A DNA stretch of 45,420 nucleotides from Chromera velia (taxonomy: Eukaryota; Sar; Chromeraceae), in assembly GCA_018398765.1 (NCBI GenBank), contig JAHBMJ010005957.1, positions 15,001 through 60,420 on the forward strand, read 5' to 3'. This document shows, piece after piece, positions 12,424 to 24,100 of this stretch. The notes beneath the pieces are model-generated. The model ran no database searches. It saw only the letters and a program-made list of their open reading frames with translations, and was not told the origin of the DNA. Each line of letters begins with the position of its first letter. Position 1 is the stretch's first letter. A program made the translations under genes and the position numbers.

Positions 12424-13509
12424 TAGTGCTAGGAAAAGGTTCAAAGTTCAAGGTTCAAGGTTCACTTCGAAGTAATGAACCTGAATCAGGTTCAAAAACA
12501 GGTTCAAAAACAAGTTCACTTTTAATTAATAGAAACTTCATTTTTTTGTGTTATTTTATGCCTTTAAATTAGGTTTTAATGCATTTTTAGAACGTTTTAT
12601 TATAGAATCTATGCCTTTATCGTGTTTTTAAATAGTTTAAATCAATATTTACGCTCACATTAGGTGCTAGTCTCAAGTTATTCACTGTTTATAGTCGAAA
12701 ATTAGTAATCAAAAAAGCCTGAAAAAATTGGAAAATGCTATAATTAAATTTATATGATCGTATTAATCATGATAATTTAGTCAATATAAGACCGTCACAG
12801 CGTTTCTTTCTTTCTTTCATCTGCTCACCGGTTGCCCTGCGGCCCCTGCTCCCCCTTTCCCTCTCCGTGCACCGCCGTCTCTTTGACCTGCTGCTCCCGG
12901 CCCGGCCTGTTGCCCCCCCCCTGCTCCCCTCCATGGCACCCACCGCTCTCAGCTACCGCGGGTGGCACCCAAACATCTGGGTTTGTATTTGTTCCAACCT
13001 TTTACCACATAAAATCGGATTGAAACTCTGTTTTCGAATACTCATCAGTGTACCCGATCATGTGAATTAGCAATATTGTGTCACCTGCTTTGTACTTCGC
13101 ATGAGGAGCAACATTCTTGTTCAACCCTCCTCTTGTCCACTTCGGAGCCTGCCCGGTGTTGTACTCAGTCCGCATGTGTGAAATTTCTAACCATCGTACC
13201 ATTATCGTTGGAACCCCCCTCTTGGAACCCCCCTCTACAACCGTCAGCATGAGTTTTCATGCTGACATATGATGCTAACATATGCTGACATACATCTGTC
13301 CAACATAATAGATTGAACCGGCTGGGGACAGTTGCTGTGTGCGCGGCTCCGGCTCCTTATTTCACCTATATCGGCCACGGATGGCACGGGCCTGGCCGGC
13401 CTTGTGCCAGTGGCCACGCGTCTGGCCTCCAAAACAGGTTCAAAACAGGTTTAACAGGTTCACTTTTTCAGATTTGAACCTTTTCTCAATGAACCTTTTC
13501 CCAGCCCTA
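12424..13509. mobile_element. Probable non-autonomous hAT-like DNA transposon
   Basis: The left end reads TAGTGCTAGGAAAAGGTTCA. The reverse complement of the right end reads TAGGGCTGGGAAAAGGTTCA, so the terminal inverted repeats match at 18 of 20 positions. A TAGGGCTGGG-type terminus is typical of hAT elements. The flanking octamers ATAGAAGA and GTACTAGA agree at 5 of 8 positions, which could be a decayed 8-bp target duplication. Subterminal GGTTCAA motifs are clustered at 12439-12520 and, partly inverted, at 13437-13498, another hAT habit. The 1.1 kb interior has a GC-rich patch (about 12815-12985) and an 82-codon minus open frame at 13002-13250, but no recognisable transposase. Calling it hAT is inference from the termini. 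Confidence 0.5.
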
Positions 13510-14169
13510 GTACTAGAAAGTAAAGCGAGGGGGGGGTTTAAGTCTAGGTTTGTATACCACTGACACTCAAATGAATTTTTACATGGCCCCCTCGGATCTA
13601 AGACTTCCGAACTTCGGTGATCATATTTTTTTTTCTTAAGTCAGTTTTTTTTAGCCATCGTCTATATATAATAGGAAAGCTTTGAACATTGATAATAATG
13701 CAGTTACATTATTTGATTATGATTCATTTTTTTATTTTTTTTTAACTGACCCAAAGTGACCCTTAATAGAGCGCCCCTGAGTCTTACTCAGGCAAGTCAG
13801 CACTAGAGTTAGGAGGCAAGCTAGAGGTCCAAATTTCCAATTTGTAAAGAAAAGCAGGTTAACAAGTGATAAGTCCTAGGACAAGTCTGAACACTTGAAT
13901 GATATGTTTGTTCCGTTAAGCACAGCATATGTATTTTAAATGCGGTAATATATTCCCGTTAACCGTCATTTCTTTTCGGCTACTTGGACATCTAAAATTT
14001 GAGTTCAGATTCAGAAAGAACAATAAAAAGGCCGAACGGAGAAGAATGACTCTGTTTTCTTGTACAAAGAATTGTGACAAGCTTCTGGTCGAAAGTTGAT
14101 GTCGTCTTTGTGTTGAGCTCTCATTTGCAAAAACGTTTGTCATCAGTTGGCGTTCCGCGTGTGCGCCAG
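13510..14169. other. Intergenic DNA downstream of the TPR gene
   Basis: No credible coding sequence is visible. The stretch is AT-rich with T runs and presumably contains the 3' UTR and poly(A) site of the minus-strand TPR gene, whose stop codon ends at 14170. I could not pick a definite polyadenylation signal. Confidence 0.4.
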
Positions 14170-15680
14170 TCAGTTAGCTGCCTCTCTGGCCCCGGTTCGT
14201 GATGCCCGACGGCCGTGCGCGGTTGTTGCATCGTTGTGTGGAATCGGGTCCTCGTGTCCCGCTGGACCGAGGGAGATGCACGGGACGTCGTGGATCTTCT
14301 GGTAGTTGAGGACCATACGGGGGTCGTCGGGCGCGAATTTCCGGGCAGACTCAAAGTCCTGAGGGTAGAAAGGAAGAACGGTTCGATGGATACAGGAGGA
14401 AGTGCAAAACCCGACGAGACAGACCAAGCAAACCAGACAAACCAAACAGATGAGACAAACAGACAGACGGACGGGATGAAGAAAGAAAGAAAAAACTGTT
14501 CACACAGCGAAAAAGAAAGTCTTCCTCGGAAGGAGGGGGACATGCGGACCTCTGCCGCGTCTTCGAAGGCTCTGAGGGCTTTGTACGAGAACGCCCGCCG
14601 AAACAGAGCTCGAGCGTTTGACGGTTGCATATCGAGAACCACAGAGAAGTCTTGCAGGGCCCTCGCGTGCTGTCCCACAGCCTGCAGGGCTTTTGCTCGT
14701 TCGTGCACATAATGCGGTACGTACACGCCCACGGGTGGTTTGGAAGCGTTGGCGTCCAGCTCCGGCCACGGTCCCTTCAGTTCGTCTTCCTCAGGGGCGT
14801 TGGTGGCGTGGTGCATGGCGTTGTCGAATGAGGGCACTGCAAAGGCGTGCTTTCCTGCAATGCCGATGGTCAATGAAATGGTGAAGGAAGAGGAACGGTC
14901 AGAAGAGTATAGACGCACAAGCATTGATGGAAAAAAGTTGACATGCGAACGGATGACACGCACGTATGGATGCACTCCCGAAGACACCCACGTCTCCAAC
15001 CACACACATGACGAAATGCACGAAAACAGACAAGAAAGCAATCGACATCCGAACCCTTTCTACTGATATATTTCAGGTGGACCTACCGAGGTTCGCGAAG
15101 GACACTCCCATAAAGTAGTAGAGCTCAGGGAGGAGACGGTGACTGAGGGGAACGGGGGCCTCGAGAGCTGCTTTGAAGTCTCCAATGGCGTTGCGGAATG
15201 TTCTCATGGTGTATCTTGTTAGACCCCTCTCGAACAGAAGGAGGCCTTGCTGGTTCCCCGCATCTTCACACATCTTCACAGCTCTGCTCAGGTCCTCTTC
15301 TGACCTGCAGGGCGTGCGTCAATCAAGGGAAGGACAAGGAGGGATTGCAGTCAAATAGAGATGGTGTGGTTGGACCATTCTCATTCTGTTTTGGCCATGC
15401 ATGTGTGGTGGTCAGCAGCTGAAACGCTCCATCCGTCCTCTGCATACGAATCGGGCGGATACCTGCCCGTTTGTCCGTTCGAGAACTACCGAAGTCGATC
15501 AACGGTTGTGGAGTGGAAAAGTCTGAAGATCTCCAGAGGCATTGACCGACAGACAGATGTCAGATGAGGATCGTTCAGTCCACTGACTAAGCCATCCAGT
15601 CACTTACTCATTCACTCACTGAGATGTTTGTTCAGTGACCCACCCATCCATCCACCCATCCCTCCAGTCATTCGTTTATT

Positions 15681-15713
<33 letters not shown>

Positions 15714-18065
15714 GTCCATCCAGTCATTCGTTTCTTCATCCATTCGATCATTCATTTGCAGTTCGTCTTCTTCCATGTCTTCTTGATCCTTTTCTTCCTT
15801 CCTTCCTTCCTTCCTTTGCTTTGCACTTTCGTCATCTACGTTACCTGTCCTATCCAGCATACTCAACACGTTTGCATCATGGACGGGAACGGTCTGTGGA
15901 ACTGGGGGGGAAATGTATGAAATGCAAAGTGGGCACTAAACACTTCGGCTAGACGTACTTCATTCCCGTCACGAAGATGGACGCAATTCTGTGTGTAAAC
16001 TGGTAACTGAATCGGTACTGGAATTTTTTATCAACTGACCTCTCTAGCTCGCCGAGCTCGAAGAAGCACTTCGCCCGATTAGAAAGATACGATGGCCGCG
16101 TGTCGTCCATCTCTATGGCTCTCGTCATGTCCGTCACAGCAGCACCAAGGTCCCCCAGAACTCTCCAAGTCAGACCCCGATAAGAGTATAATTCCGCAAA
16201 CTTCTTCTTCCTCTCTCCCGTCACTACAGGAGCATTCGAGTGCCCTTCCCTTTCTCCCCCCTCCTCTCCCTCCACTCCACCCTCTTTGGGCGTCTCTCCT
16301 TCAGCTGCCTCCTCGCCCTGAGCCGGCAGTTGCACCGTCCCGCCGCCCTCTGCCCCTGCCGCAGGTGTGGTCGGTGCAGTTCCTAAGGGCGCTACTGGTG
16401 TTTTGGGTTTGGCGTCTTCCCACCTGAGTTGCAGTGCTGTGTTGAAATCATTCAGGGCGTCTTCGGGTTTTCCCATGCGAAGGAAGACGATGCCCCTGTT
16501 GGTGAAATCGTTGAAGTTTGAAGGCTCCAGATCGATGGCCGAGTCGAAGTCATCCAGAGCTTCTGCGTGCTGTCCCATATCTCTCAGGAGGAGCCCTCTG
16601 GCCTCGTGCAGGGAGTGGTCGGGAGGGACGAGGGAAAATGCCTTCAGGGCTCTGTCGAACTGCAAAAGGATTCATCAGTTTTGCAAGGGAGAAGAAAGGG
16701 AAGGGCAGAGAGGTTTGCAATGGCAAAAAATGAGCAAACGATTTGAAAGATGGACGCAAACCACAAACAAGTACAGAAGGAAACTCGGGCGGGGGTGTAA
16801 CCGACAGACGCAACATCTGCACAGCGGACGAGCACATCAGACTAACGATCGACGAGAGAGCAAGAACCCTCTCCTGCCCTTCAATTCGCCACCTTCCCTT
16901 GTCACCTTCTCCCCTTTTTTTCAGTCACGTATTACAATTTCAGATTCCACCGCTGCTCGATCCGACAGCTCACTTTCCGCTCCATCCAGAAACAATTCTT
17001 CCAAATTTCCTGCCTGACCTGTCCGTCCAGATGGAACATCAACCCAAGGTGGAACCTCGAAGCTGCGTGCTGAGGGTTTGCCTCTAGGGCTTTCTGGAAG
17101 AAGGCGATGGCGTTTGGCAGAGATTCGGTGCCCTTTGCCGCATAGGCGAGCCCTTTATGATGGAGGAACTCTGCTGTCCTCTTCCTGAGTGACTCTGTCT
17201 CTTGCTCGTCTGCCTCCAGGGCACTCGCCCCGCTCTGCACCCTCTGGGCCTTTTCGTTCAGACGAATTGCTATGTCGAAGTCGGCAAGGGCATCGTCATA
17301 TTGTTTCAACTCGTAGTATGCACACCCCTGCACGAAGGAGGACAAAAGAGAAGTGCACGCGCCCCGGGACAAACGACGGAAACGATGGAAAAGGAAGAAA
17401 GCAGACAAAGGCAAAAAAATAAGCTGAGAATTCTTGAGATTCGATTTCTTTGCTTTGGATAGGAAGGTGGTCCTGCGGAAAACGGAAAGAGAGTTTGCAA
17501 ATAGAGAGTCGGTCTCACTCGAGTTCCAGTCAGAGAGTTAGTCACACTCGCACTAACAAACTCTCTGACTGACGCACGCACCCTGTGGAAGTGGAAGTTC
17601 GGGTTTCCCTCCTCTCTGTCAATTGCCACGGTGAAGTCCTGGAGAGCCTGTGTGAAAAGCGCCTCGCCCCCGCTCTTCCTCCCCAGGTGGTAGAGGGCCT
17701 GTCCTTTGTTGCTGAAGTACCTGGCCTGCCCGTCAAGCTCTACTGCCTGCAGCAAAATAACAAACAATCCACAGATTCGACACTAGGGTCTTCTTTCAGG
17801 CACACATGCACGCACAGATGTACGCACTCAAAACTGCACGGTCAAACACATCTTCTACATAGGAGGGCCAGAAAAAGCGATGCCATGAAAAAACAACGCA
17901 AGCTGTCAGACTGCCTCGTCTATCCTCATGCGTGTGTGAGTGACAAAGAGAACCGCTCAGAGGGTAAATGCCCCCTTTCTCTCTCTGCCTGTCTCTCTGC
18001 CTGTCATGAAGAAAAGAAGGGAGAAGAAGAAACATATAGTCTGTCTGCCTGTCTCTCTGCCTGCC

Positions 18066-18102
<37 letters not shown>

Positions 18103-18122
18103 GCCGGTCTGCCGGCCTGCCT

Positions 18123-18164
<42 letters not shown>

Positions 18165-19121
18165 GAGAGAGAGAAAGAGAGGTGGATGGGTGGGTAGGTG
18201 GATGGTAGCTCACCCTCGAAAATTCGAACTTTGCGAGGTCGTATTGCTGGTTCTCGCAGAGTGACAGCCCGAGTTGGTTGTGTGACTCTGGATTGTCCCC
18301 GTCTCCCTGCACTGCCATCTTGAGGTCCTCTATGGACTCCGTGATCCGGTCGATGTTCCTGTAACAGATACCTCTGTAGTGGTAGGCCTTGTGGGCCTTT
18401 GGCAACTTCTTTTCGATCGCCTGAAAGCCATGCAGGAGGGATGCAGAGTGATTTGACTCCGGATTGCAAAATGCAGATAAATCAGTCTGGGGGAGAAGAA
18501 GGCGTGGCTCCGTGGACAAATACAGAGAAAGCAGTGGTAGACGGATAGATTTGCCTTACTGCACTTCTCATTACGCAGGTACAGTCACTACGTGCGATGA
18601 GCATGGATGCATGTATGAAGGAAAGAAATTTGACTGACCGCTGTGAAATCCTGAATGGCGGTCTCGAAGTTTTTGAGGTCGTAGTAGACAAGCGCCCTTG
18701 AAAAGTGATATTCCGATCTGTTCTTGAGTGCCTCATGGCTTGTCTGGTCCTTGTTGTGCCTCAGAGCATCATTGTAGTCCATCAGGGCCTCCGGGACCCG
18801 CCTGAGCTTGCGGAAGCAGTACCCTCGCGCTGCAAAGTACCGATCATTTGCAGGCTCTAGACGCAGTGCCATGCCGTAATCAAAGAGTGCCTGAGGGAAC
18901 CTGGTCATCTCTACGTAAACCTTCCCTCTTTGAAAGTAGTACTTCCCATCGCTCGGTCGCAGCGAAATGGCCTCTGTGAGCATTTGTGCACATTGTTCTA
19001 GATCCAGCTGTGATCTTTTGGTTTTCTTGAACAAGGTCAGGGCGTTCTTGTAGAGGTCCTGGGCAAGTTTTGCCTTGTCCTTGGTCTCCTCCTGCATTTT
19101 CAACTGATCGACTGGCGCCAT
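14170..19121 (-). CDS. Multi-TPR repeat protein, eight exons, 831 aa
   Basis: Exons in transcript order are 19121-18639, 18420-18214, 17746-17582, 17327-17019, 16659-16040, 15304-15087, 14854-14550 and 14358-14170. All introns are GT-AG (donors GTCAGT, GTGAGC, GTGCGT, GTCAGG, GTCAGT, GTAGGT, GTCCGC; acceptors CAG) and are 191-735 bp long. The coding length is 2496 nt and every junction keeps phase. The start is the ATG of MAPVDQ; the frame is open upstream only from a TTG. The protein is a chain of roughly a dozen or more TPR helix pairs. Examples are AYYELKQYDDALADFDIAI in exon 4 and GIVFLRMGKPEDALNDFNTA in exon 5, followed by an acidic Gly/Glu-rich linker. The C-terminus is polar and non-TPR. 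TPR arrays are protein-protein scaffolds; partner and location cannot be inferred. No signal peptide or membrane segment is seen. Confidence 0.88.
15305..16039 (-). repeat. Microsatellites in intron 5 of the TPR gene
   Basis: Plus-strand CATC repeats occupy about 15636-15725 and a CTTC run lies near 15797-15818, all inside the 735-bp intron. Open frames across them are translations of simple repeats. Confidence 0.8.
17977..18185 (-). repeat. CTGT, GT and GA microsatellites in intron 2 of the TPR gene
   Basis: Intron 2 (17747-18213) holds a CTGT/CTGC tract, a (GT)n tract at about 18126-18158 and a short GA tract. They end about 30 bp from the exon 2 donor at 18213. Confidence 0.85.
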
Positions 19122-19458
19122 CTTGACAGGGTCAGTTGAGAACGTGTACAGAAAAAGTTTCAAGAGCTAGCGAATAAGGTGATTGCGGTGTCAACAGACC
19201 GCCAACTCGATTCTCGGCTCTTTGCTGTCAGATGGTGATCGTTTAGAGGAAAACGAGTCTTGGAGGACACGAAGCGGTACTGTGGGCCTGCTGAAACAAA
19301 GTTGAAGGAAGTCGGACCGGCTGACAATCGTATATACGTGGAGTTTCAGCTCACTGTATAACCATGCACGTGGTTTCTCTGTGTATATGGGTTCTCTCGC
19401 ATATGTACGTACGCGTATCGGTCAGAAGTCTGACGCACGCATGCATATACAAATTTTG

Positions 19459-19507
19459 ATGCTCCTGCGGAGCATGCCGTGGCCCCGGTGAAAGGGGGAA
19501 ACCGGGG
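19459..19507. other. Two adjacent perfect hairpins
   Basis: ATGCTCC (19459-19465) pairs with GGAGCAT (19469-19475) across a 3-nt TGC loop. CCCCGGT (19483-19489) pairs with ACCGGGG (19501-19507) across an 11-nt purine loop. The two 7-bp stems are only 7 bp apart in otherwise AT-rich DNA, about 340 bp upstream of the TPR start codon. The function is unknown. Confidence 0.6.
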
Positions 19508-20127
19508 GTCGCGCATTATCGCGTATGAAGGCCTAAATACAACTAAAAATTAGTCTGAAATTCTCACCCATAGTTATAGCAAATCGATCTGCAAACTGTC
19601 TACAATTCATATTCTTTACCTGAGTTTATAAAACTAATTTGCCATATTTTTTCTAACATTTTTAAAAAGGAAAAAATGACGATCTAGAGAATGATTGACT
19701 CGTTTTCTAGTTAACGTAATCTCTCAATACACTAATAACTCGATTAGGTTCGATACGAAAACACAGTAAAGGTATCTGTGAAAAAGCCCTAGACACGGAG
19801 GACGGTCTGAGGACCGGGGAGGAGTGAGCCAACAGTATTTGACCTAGTCTTTGACAGTGTATTACAGTGTCTGCATATATGTCTGCATCACTTACACAAT
19901 AGTTACTCTTTTATCATCTTTCACCCTTTATCCTAGCCTTTGTCTCTCGATCTTACTGTCTCTCTGAGACACTGTCAGTTTCTCTACTTCAGTCTGGGTG
20001 CATCGGCCTCGATCTCTCTCTCCTATGCAGAACCGTACATCCATCTGGCTTTTTCCCTCTCTCGCTCTCTATCTCTCCCTGATCATAAGTCTTCGTCTGC
20101 CACCTGTCTGCTAACATGCGCACGTAC

Positions 20128-20281
20128 ACATATATATACACATACACACACACACACACATACACACACACACACACAGACACATACACACACACATACA
20201 TACACATACATACATACACACATACATACACATACATACACACACACACACATACACACACACACACACATACATACTCAT

Positions 20282-20317
<36 letters not shown>

Positions 20318-20458
20318 AGAGAGAGAAAGAGTGTTGACACTCTCACCGCTACATCGCATGCATACATAAGCATGCACATTACTCAGACTGACAAGCTCGC
20401 ACAGGTATAGATCGCATACGCACGGACGGAGATACACACACATACACACACACAGAGC

Positions 20459-20490
<32 letters not shown>

Positions 20491-20508
20491 AAGAGAGAGA
20501 ATTAAAGA
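20128..20508. repeat. (CA)n / (CATA)n and (GA)n microsatellites
   Basis: About 190 bp of CA with interspersed CATA lies at about 20128-20320. A GA tract lies at about 20455-20508. The 70-160 codon open frames here are simple-repeat translations on both strands. Confidence 0.9.
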
Positions 20509-20534
20509 GAACGGAAGATTAGATAGGGACGTAC

Positions 20535-21077
20535 TGTGAAAAGTATGTGCACGATGCGAGCGAGAATACGTGCGTCACGAGCGAGAAGCGCCCTACGAAT
20601 CCGGACGCGCGATGAAGCGTGGCGGTCTGGGATGCACATGCAGGTAGACTGAATTGAAGAGCATACTTGAAAGGCTGACTTGATTGAGAGAGCTTGCTTC
20701 AATGTAGGGTGTGACATATCGAGCATAGCTAGCTAAGTGCTGATCACTTCGTAAATGACTGAGTGACAGTGATGGTTGGCTGTGGCAGGTCGGAATTTTC
20801 ATGTGTCTTTGAGTCGATCGTGTTGATGTTGACTTGCTTTGGGCCTCTCGAGTTTGAGTATGACTGGAGGGCAGTATAAATTCAAAGGCTATGCGCATGC
20901 ATAGGAAATATTCTTTTATTGACAGTCACTAGATTGATTTGAACAAGTGGAAGCTGATGACTCTGCCCTGGTTGGACAGACTCCTTCTGTAAGTTGATGA
21001 ATGGATGTGAGGTGATTCAATTATATTGCCGTCTCCTCTAGTTGAATGGTAGGACAGCTAGCATCACACTTTTCTGT
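20535..21077 (+). repeat. 5' LTR
   Basis: This starts TGTGAAAAGTATG and ends ACACTTTTCTGT; the inner arms GAAAAGT and ACTTTTC are inverted. It is 543 bp, the same as the 3' LTR. A TATAAA at about 20875-20880 is a candidate core promoter; the 3' LTR has TATGAA there. By hand alignment about 16 positions differ from the 3' LTR, all transitions. Confidence 0.92.
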
Positions 21078-21094
21078 GGTGCTCCCAGGCGCTT
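21077..21094 (+). promoter_or_regulatory. Primer-binding site
   Basis: TGGTGCTCCCAGGCGCTT begins at the LTR edge. The leading TGG is the complement of a tRNA CCA end. The implied primer tRNA would end in TGGGAGCACCA, giving an acceptor 5' strand of GCTCCCA. It does not resemble the plant initiator-Met site TGGTATCAGAGC. I cannot name the tRNA. Confidence 0.6.
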
Positions 21095-21166
21095 GAGGCA
21101 ACTTTTTTGAGCTGGTCACCTTTCATCCTTCCCTTTCTCTCCTTGTTTGGTCTGTCTGTATGAAAG

Positions 21167-24100
21167 ATGGCAGAGCCAAGGGGTCCCCGACAGTATTTTC
21201 CCCTGTTGGGGGCCACTGATTCAATCCTTTCCTGGAAGATCGCAGTCCAAAAGATGAAGATGACTGACCCTGCGTGGCTTGGCTTAACCCAAGCGAGAAG
21301 ACTGCATCTTGAGCCCTCTCAGGTTTTGAATGCAGTCAAGGCTGTCAAACATATGCATTCGGCAGTCCTTGGTGTGTTCATGCAACGCAATGCAGGTGCA
21401 TTCAACCTGGAGGACGACGAGGAAGGGGGAGAAAAGGAGGGAGCTACAGGAGAAGGAGTGGGAGACGACGATGAGGTGGAGCCGGTGCTAGACGACCTCG
21501 GTCTCCCCGAGGTGGACCCAGCAAGGGTCAACTACCCCCTCTTCAAGAGAGAGGTGTGGGCGGCGGTGGACCGGGCCTTTGGAATCGAGGACGTGGATAT
21601 GAAAGATGCCATCACCGCAAAGTACAACGCCTTTTACAAGAGGAGGGGAGCTTTCGCCGCCAACCTCTCACTCATAGCCACTGAGTGGAGGAACCTGGAG
21701 GCGCAGGCTGTCCAGTTTGGTGTAAAGATCCTAAAGAAGAAGAAGGCGGAGTACCTCATGAATGCTGTGCCCCTTGAGTTGCAGACGATCTTGAGGATCA
21801 CCCTCAAACAGGAATAGCACGACCCTGAGGCGATCTTGCGTGAGATCAAGGAGCTCGCATCTGCAGCTGGGAATTCTCTTATGCAGGTGCTGGCTGGGAA
21901 GAAGCCCAGCGAGCAGGTGACTCGTCGGAGGCTTGAGATTGCCCTGTTTGCAGGATCTGGGGAGATCCGGCCTCGGGTGCCTGGTGGCCTTCGTGGTCGA
22001 GGTCGTGGACATGGACGTGGCAACGGCCGCGGCAGAGGAGGTGGACACGGGGGTGGTGCCAGTGGGCGTAGTTCTGGCGGTGCTAGTGAGCAGCCGTCCA
22101 GCAGCAGCTCTCGAGGAGGAGGACAAGCAGGGAGAGGCAGAGGTGGACTCCGAGGTGGTGGTCGTGGAGGTTCTCAGTCCGGGCAAGGGAGCTTGGGTTC
22201 GACCTTGAAGGGGAAGTGTCATAACTGCAAGCAGTACGGACACAAGCAAGCGGATTGTCCGGACTTGCAGCAGTCGAGTGACAGAGTGGGTATGGTTGCC
22301 GACAGGCAGGGTACAGAGGTGCAGACAGCGACGTTCGGTCGAGATGATCAGCGAGTGGACATCGTCGACGGCCGTGCTGCTGGCACGAGAGAGACTGCCT
22401 GGATGATGCAGGTACGTCGACCTGCAAGGTCTTCCCAGAGAGAGTTCTGGGAGTCCGACATTGCCTACCTCGACACTGGAGCTTCGAGATCCATCTTCCC
22501 CGGGTACTACCGCAAGTACGTCATCTGGAGCGAGGAGATCAACCGAGAGATCAACCAGGCCGAGACGGGAGTGAAGCTGAAGGTCCATGAGGATGCTCTC
22601 TTCCATGCCTGTGCATCACAGAGCGTATCTCGTGAGAGACAGGGAGGACGGGTCTCCGTCAGTGGAACCGCTCCTTCGACCCCACAAGCTGGTTCTGATG
22701 GAGACGGCTGCCGACTCGTGGTTCGCAATCGTCGATGCCGTCTCCAGCGAGCTGAAAGAGTTCCGCATTGACTGCCCCAGAGGAGATCCGTCCTGCAACA
22801 TTCCATATGTTGTCATGCAGAGCGCCGAGCGAGTGTACACCTCCCCGCACCGACTGTCTGCCGTCTCTTACAAGACTGCAATGACGTGGCACCGCCGCCT
22901 CCTACACTGTGGCGAAGAGAGGTTGGTAGATACGTTGAAGGAGAATGGTTTGGTGGCCTGGAGAGACGTCCTTGACAAGGTCTAGAAGAGCTGCGACATC
23001 TGTGAGCAGAGGAACGCTGTGAAATCTACACTACCGAGAAGCCGACACCGGCGTGATGGGACGAAGTTCGGTGAGGAGTGGTGGTGGGACCTGATGTTCA
23101 TGAAGGAGGTAGGGCACGGAGGCGTACACATCATCAGCGTCCTCGTCGAGCTCTTGCACCAATGGTGGAGCCTTCGTGTGTTGAAGACCAAGGACGAGGC
23201 CGACCAGCATCTACTTCATCTGATCATCGCCGAGCAGATCATCCCCAAGATCATCCGATCTGACAATGACACCGTGCTCAAGCTCGGCAAGACCAAGCAA
23301 CTGGCTGCTGAGTACAACATCTACCTCGAGCCGTCTCCTCCACATTGCCCCGAGTCCCATGGAGCAGTGGAGGTTGCGAACAGGGAGATTAGGACAATGC
23401 TAAGGACTGCACTCAAGGAGATTGGCTGTGATGCCTACGTGTGGCCTGTTCTCATCCCCGGCATTGAGCAGACGCACAACGTGACCTTTGCTCCCTTGAC
23501 AGGTGTGAGCCCGTGGTTTGGCCGTTTTCAGTCTCCCCCCCCTTTTGTTCTCCGTTTTGGAGACCCTGTCGTTTTCAAGCCCCCTTCTGCTGATAAGTCT
23601 CTCTCTTTTCCTAGTGTGGAGGGAGTGTTCATTCACACAGTGAACGACACTTTGTGTGAAGTGTTGTATTACCCTCCGGAGATAGAGAGATGGACTGTCT
23701 GCAAGCTGCACCCCATCGTCCCGAAGCCAGTGCGTCGGGGGGTGGAGGAAGCGTGGCTGGGCAGAGCAGCGCGATGCACAGGCAGAGGGAATGGGGATGG
23801 AGTGGGGGGTGGCACTGAGGATGGAGAGAAGAACAAGTACGGCTGCAANGAAGTTCGGTGAGGAGTGGTGGTGGGACCTGATGTTCATGAAGGAGGTAGG
23901 GCACGGAGGCGTACACATCATCAGCGTCCTCGTCGAGCTCTTGCACCAATGGTGGAGCCTTCGTGTGTTGAAGACCAAGGACGAGGCCGACCAGCATCTA
24001 CTTCATCTGATCATCGCCGAGCAGATCATCCCCAAGATCATCCGATCTGACAATGACACCGTGCTCAAGCTCGGCAAGACCAAGCAACTGGCTGCTGAGT

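Larger units (their letters stand above)
19122..20534. other. Upstream region of the TPR gene with hairpins and microsatellites
   Basis: No gene is seen. This stretch must include the promoter of the minus-strand TPR gene, but I find no convincing TATA element or initiator. It holds two adjacent hairpins at 19459-19507. From about 20110 it is CA/CATA and GA simple sequence up to the left LTR. Confidence 0.5.

Noticed and set aside
14215..14884. Plus-strand open frames opposite the TPR gene
   Set aside because: They are antisense shadows of exons 7 and 8. The minus-strand reading has splice sites and TPR motifs in phase.
19940..20449. Thr/His and Cys/Val repeat open frames
   Set aside because: They are pure CA/TG microsatellite translations on opposite strands.
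20593..20898. Minus-strand frame within the LTR, repeated at 26997-27323
   Set aside because: It lies wholly inside both LTR copies, has no family features and is disrupted differently in the two copies.
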